From positions 1 to 64,000 of the forward strand of contig JANYKN010000154.1 in assembly GCA_025361565.1 (NCBI GenBank): DNA of 64,000 nt, written 5' to 3'. The position numbers and the translations under genes were made by a program. This document shows, piece by piece, positions 62,369-64,000 of the stretch (positions within the stretch are counted from its first letter, which is position 1; each line of letters starts with the position of its first letter). Source of the DNA: Bacteroidota bacterium. Its GTDB lineage: Bacteria; Bacteroidota; Bacteroidia; Bacteroidales; NBLH01. The notes below the pieces were generated by a model. That model worked only from the letters and a program-made list of their open reading frames with translations, did no database searches and was not told where the DNA came from.

Positions 62369-62422
62369 AATGAGTGAATGCCTGAATAATGAAAAATAGT
62401 GACAACAGAACATTCACTCATT
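62369..62422. repeat. Inverted repeat between divergent genes
   Basis: AATGAGTGAATG (62369-62380) and CATTCACTCATT (62411-62422) are perfect 12-base complements 30 bases apart, followed by more CATTTACTCATT-type low-complexity sequence. It could be a dispersed palindromic repeat or part of the control region. Confidence 0.5.
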
Positions 62423-62495
62423 TACTCATTTACGCATTCTTTCATTTACAAATTCAAATATTTCTCCTAAATTTACAGAAAGAAAAACTGAAAAA

Positions 62496-62675
62496 ATGGA
62501 TAATAAAGAAATTGTGCTCAAAACATTAGCCAATTCAAAAACAGCTTTGAAAGGTGGCGAAATTGCAGAATTATCAGGAATCGATAAAAAAGAAGTAGAT
62601 AAGGCAATTAAAAAGTTAAAGGCTGAAGAAAAGATCTATTCGCCAAAAAATTGTTATTATGAAGTGAAAAAATAA
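62496..62675 (+). CDS. Small winged-helix-like HTH protein (59 aa)
   Basis: Starting at ATG 62496, the 59 residues read MDNKEIVLKTLANSKTALKG to YYEVKK at the end. The pattern LKGGEIAELSGIDKKEVDKAIKKLKAEEKI fits a mini winged helix with a recognition helix (KKEVDKAIKKL) and a short wing (YSPKNCYYEV). Such single-domain proteins occur in anaerobes and Bacteroidota and are annotated as MarR-like. DNA binding is inferred. A strong terminator follows 18 bases later. Confidence 0.8.
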   Translation: MDNKEIVLKTLANSKTALKGGEIAELSGIDKKEVDKAIKKLKAEEKIYSPKNCYYEVKK

Positions 62676-62692
62676 TCGAAATTTCACAAAAG

Positions 62693-62736
62693 AAAACGCT
62701 CCTGGTTTTGATTTATAACCAGGAGCGTTTTTTTAT
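62693..62736. terminator. Bidirectional terminator of the HTH and dbpA genes
   Basis: AAAACGCTCCTGGTT (62693-62707) pairs with AACCAGGAGCGTTTT (62717-62731), a 15-base stem followed by TTTTATC. The A-run before the left arm would serve dbpA on the minus strand. Confidence 0.88.
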
Positions 62737-62762
62737 CTAAAGTGGTTGGGATATTTGAACGA

Positions 62763-64000
62763 TTACCTGGCCAATTCAATTTTAGCTTTTTGGTTTTTAA
62801 GTTTTTCATTCTTTATTAACTGGATAACATCCAATACTTTATCTGAATTAACTGCAACATACGAGAAATTGTCTTTTACATCAATTAAGCCCACTTCACT
62901 TTTTTCAAGCTTGCCCATTTTACACAAAAAACCAACAATATCCGTTTTGTTTATTTTGTCTTTTTTCCCTTTGCTGATATATAAGGTTTCCCAAACAGGT
63001 TTTGGAGGGAGAACATCATTTTTTGGAAGTTTTTCAACAGGTATTTTCCCTTTGATAAATTCGGGCATGTCCTCATCTTTTTCAAAGATTAAATAAGCAG
63101 CACCAACGGCATTCATCCTGGCAGTGCGGCCATTCCGGTGTGTAAAAGCCTCAAGGTTCTGTGGTAAATTATAATGGATAATCGATTCAATTTCAGGAAC
63201 ATCCAAACCGCGCGAAGCCAAATCGGTAGTAATCAGTATTTGACTACTTCCATTACGGAATTTAATAAGCGCCCGTTCTCTGTCTAATTGCTCTAATCCA
63301 CCATGGTAAAAGGTAGCGAAGATTCCTTTTTCGCTCAAAAATTCACAAATTCGCTCAACAGAATCGCGTTGGTTCATAAAAATAAGCATCGATTGGTTTC
63401 CCAATTTGCAAATTAGCTTAAACAAAGTATCCAATTTGTCCTGTTCATCAGCAACTACTTGTTTGACTTCAAGTTTTGCATTTGTTTTAGACGAATCCAG
63501 ATAATCTAATCTTACAGGTGATTTTATGCCAACAAAATCAGGTATTACTACTAAATTGGTTGCGGAGGTCAAAAATCGAAACTTTAGTCCTTTTAATTTG
63601 TTCATGATGTACGACATTTCATCCTGGAAGCCGAGTTCCAGCGATTTATCGAATTCATCCAAAACAATTGTTCTAACATGTTTTAAATGTAGGATTTGTC
63701 TTTTAAGTAAATCGTCAATTCGGCCAGGAGTGCCAACAAGAACCGCAGGAGGTTCCGTTAAGTTATTGGTTTCTATTTTGATGGAGTGACCGCCATAACA
63801 ACTGTTCACTTTAAAACCGGTTTTCATTTGCTTGAAAACATTTTCAATTTGCAGCACCAATTCACGCGATGGTGCAATAATAAGTGCCTGAATATGTGAA
63901 ACTTCAGGATCAAGCAATTCTAGAATTGGCAATAAAAAACCGATTGTCTTACCCGATCCGGTTGGGGATAATAAAATAACATCTTTTTCAGCAAGCAATG
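62763..64000 (-). CDS. dbpA: DEAD-box RNA helicase DbpA (5' end cut off)
   Basis: The first 412 codons visible run off the right edge, so the N-terminus (Q-motif) is outside the window; the leading LAEKDVILLSPTGSGKT is the Walker A region. Other motifs: PSRELVLQ, GTPGR, VLDEFD (motif II, DEFD instead of DEAD), LTSAT, and HRNGRTAR (motif VI). The last 75 residues (KINKTDIVGFLCKMGKLEKS onward) are the DbpA C-terminal RNA-binding domain that targets 23S rRNA hairpin 92. Role: ATP-dependent large-subunit assembly. Confidence 0.92.
   Translation of the reverse strand, partial: LLAEKDVILLSPTGSGKTIGFLLPILELLDPEVSHIQALIIAPSRELVLQIENVFKQMKTGFKVNSCYGGHSIKIETNNLTEPPAVLVGTPGRIDDLLKRQILHLKHVRTIVLDEFDKSLELGFQDEMSYIMNKLKGLKFRFLTSATNLVVIPDFVGIKSPVRLDYLDSSKTNAKLEVKQVVADEQDKLDTLFKLICKLGNQSMLIFMNQRDSVERICEFLSEKGIFATFYHGGLEQLDRERALIKFRNGSSQILITTDLASRGLDVPEIESIIHYNLPQNLEAFTHRNGRTARMNAVGAAYLIFEKDEDMPEFIKGKIPVEKLPKNDVLPPKPVWETLYISKGKKDKINKTDIVGFLCKMGKLEKSEVGLIDVKDNFSYVAVNSDKVLDVIQLIKNEKLKNQKAKIELAR

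Overview
The window is AT-rich chromosomal DNA (roughly one third G+C by eye) from a member of the Bacteroidota, most likely class Bacteroidia. Supporting signs: a C-terminal type IX secretion sorting domain on the CotH protein; a GH97 glycosidase; a TonB-dependent receptor with a Bacteroidota-style start; little sign of Shine-Dalgarno sequences; recurrent TAnnTTTG (-7 type) promoter elements upstream of genes; and Bacteroidota-typical small proteins. I saw no rRNA, tRNA, CRISPR array, phage or complete insertion sequence. It reads as ordinary chromosome with short operons, many single genes and several intergenic palindromic repeats.

Layout. 0.4-8.1 kb: small proteins, a di-heme cytochrome c, an Lrp/AsnC regulator divergent from an 883-residue tandem tyrosine phenol-lyase, and a CHASE sensor kinase. 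8.1-18.7 kb: a 6-phosphofructokinase, a DUF697-SHOCT protein, a putative secreted HExxH protein, an MHS-type transporter with a large loop, hypothetical membrane proteins, and a SiaB (duplicated)-SiaC pair. 18.9-28.1 kb: a TonB receptor, a TPR-caspase protein, a palindromic repeat element, a GNAT protein and a DPE2-like GH77 glucanotransferase. 28.2-33.6 kb: a nitric-oxide defence locus (Rrf2 regulator, NapH-like ferredoxin, RIC/ScdA, hemerythrin, quinol NO reductase). 33.7-40.3 kb: a double zinc-ribbon protein, type I pullulanase, GH51 arabinofuranosidase, ArfB, CutC and a decayed exonuclease gene. 40.3-48.8 kb: a secreted unknown, a CorC-like protein, a CotH/T9SS protein, and Pit-DUF47 facing a second Pit. 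49-64 kb: GH97, GxxExxY, aldose epimerase-like, NDH-2, B12-type radical SAM, sugar transferase, YicC, exported Pcm, a LytTR two-component pair, threonine aldolase, a 59-residue HTH protein and DbpA (cut by the window edge).

How the genes fit together. Starch or glycogen-type glucans would be debranched by the pullulanase and rearranged by the GH77 enzyme, with GH51 and GH97 acting on plant-type side chains, and products entering glycolysis through the phosphofructokinase. The NO locus is a coherent stress module: sensor, di-iron repair proteins and reductase. NDH-2 and cytochrome c indicate respiration.

Most notable. The tyrosine phenol-lyase gene encodes two full-length lyase copies in one chain with complementary decay. 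The N-terminal copy has lost the PLP lysine and nearly all cofactor and substrate residues but keeps the two tyrosines that, in the homodimer, reach into the partner's active site. The C-terminal copy keeps the lysine and all own-subunit residues but has lost exactly those two tyrosines. The chain therefore looks like an obligate pseudo-dimer with one composite active site. All functional statements are from reading the sequence and recalled family knowledge; no database search was run.
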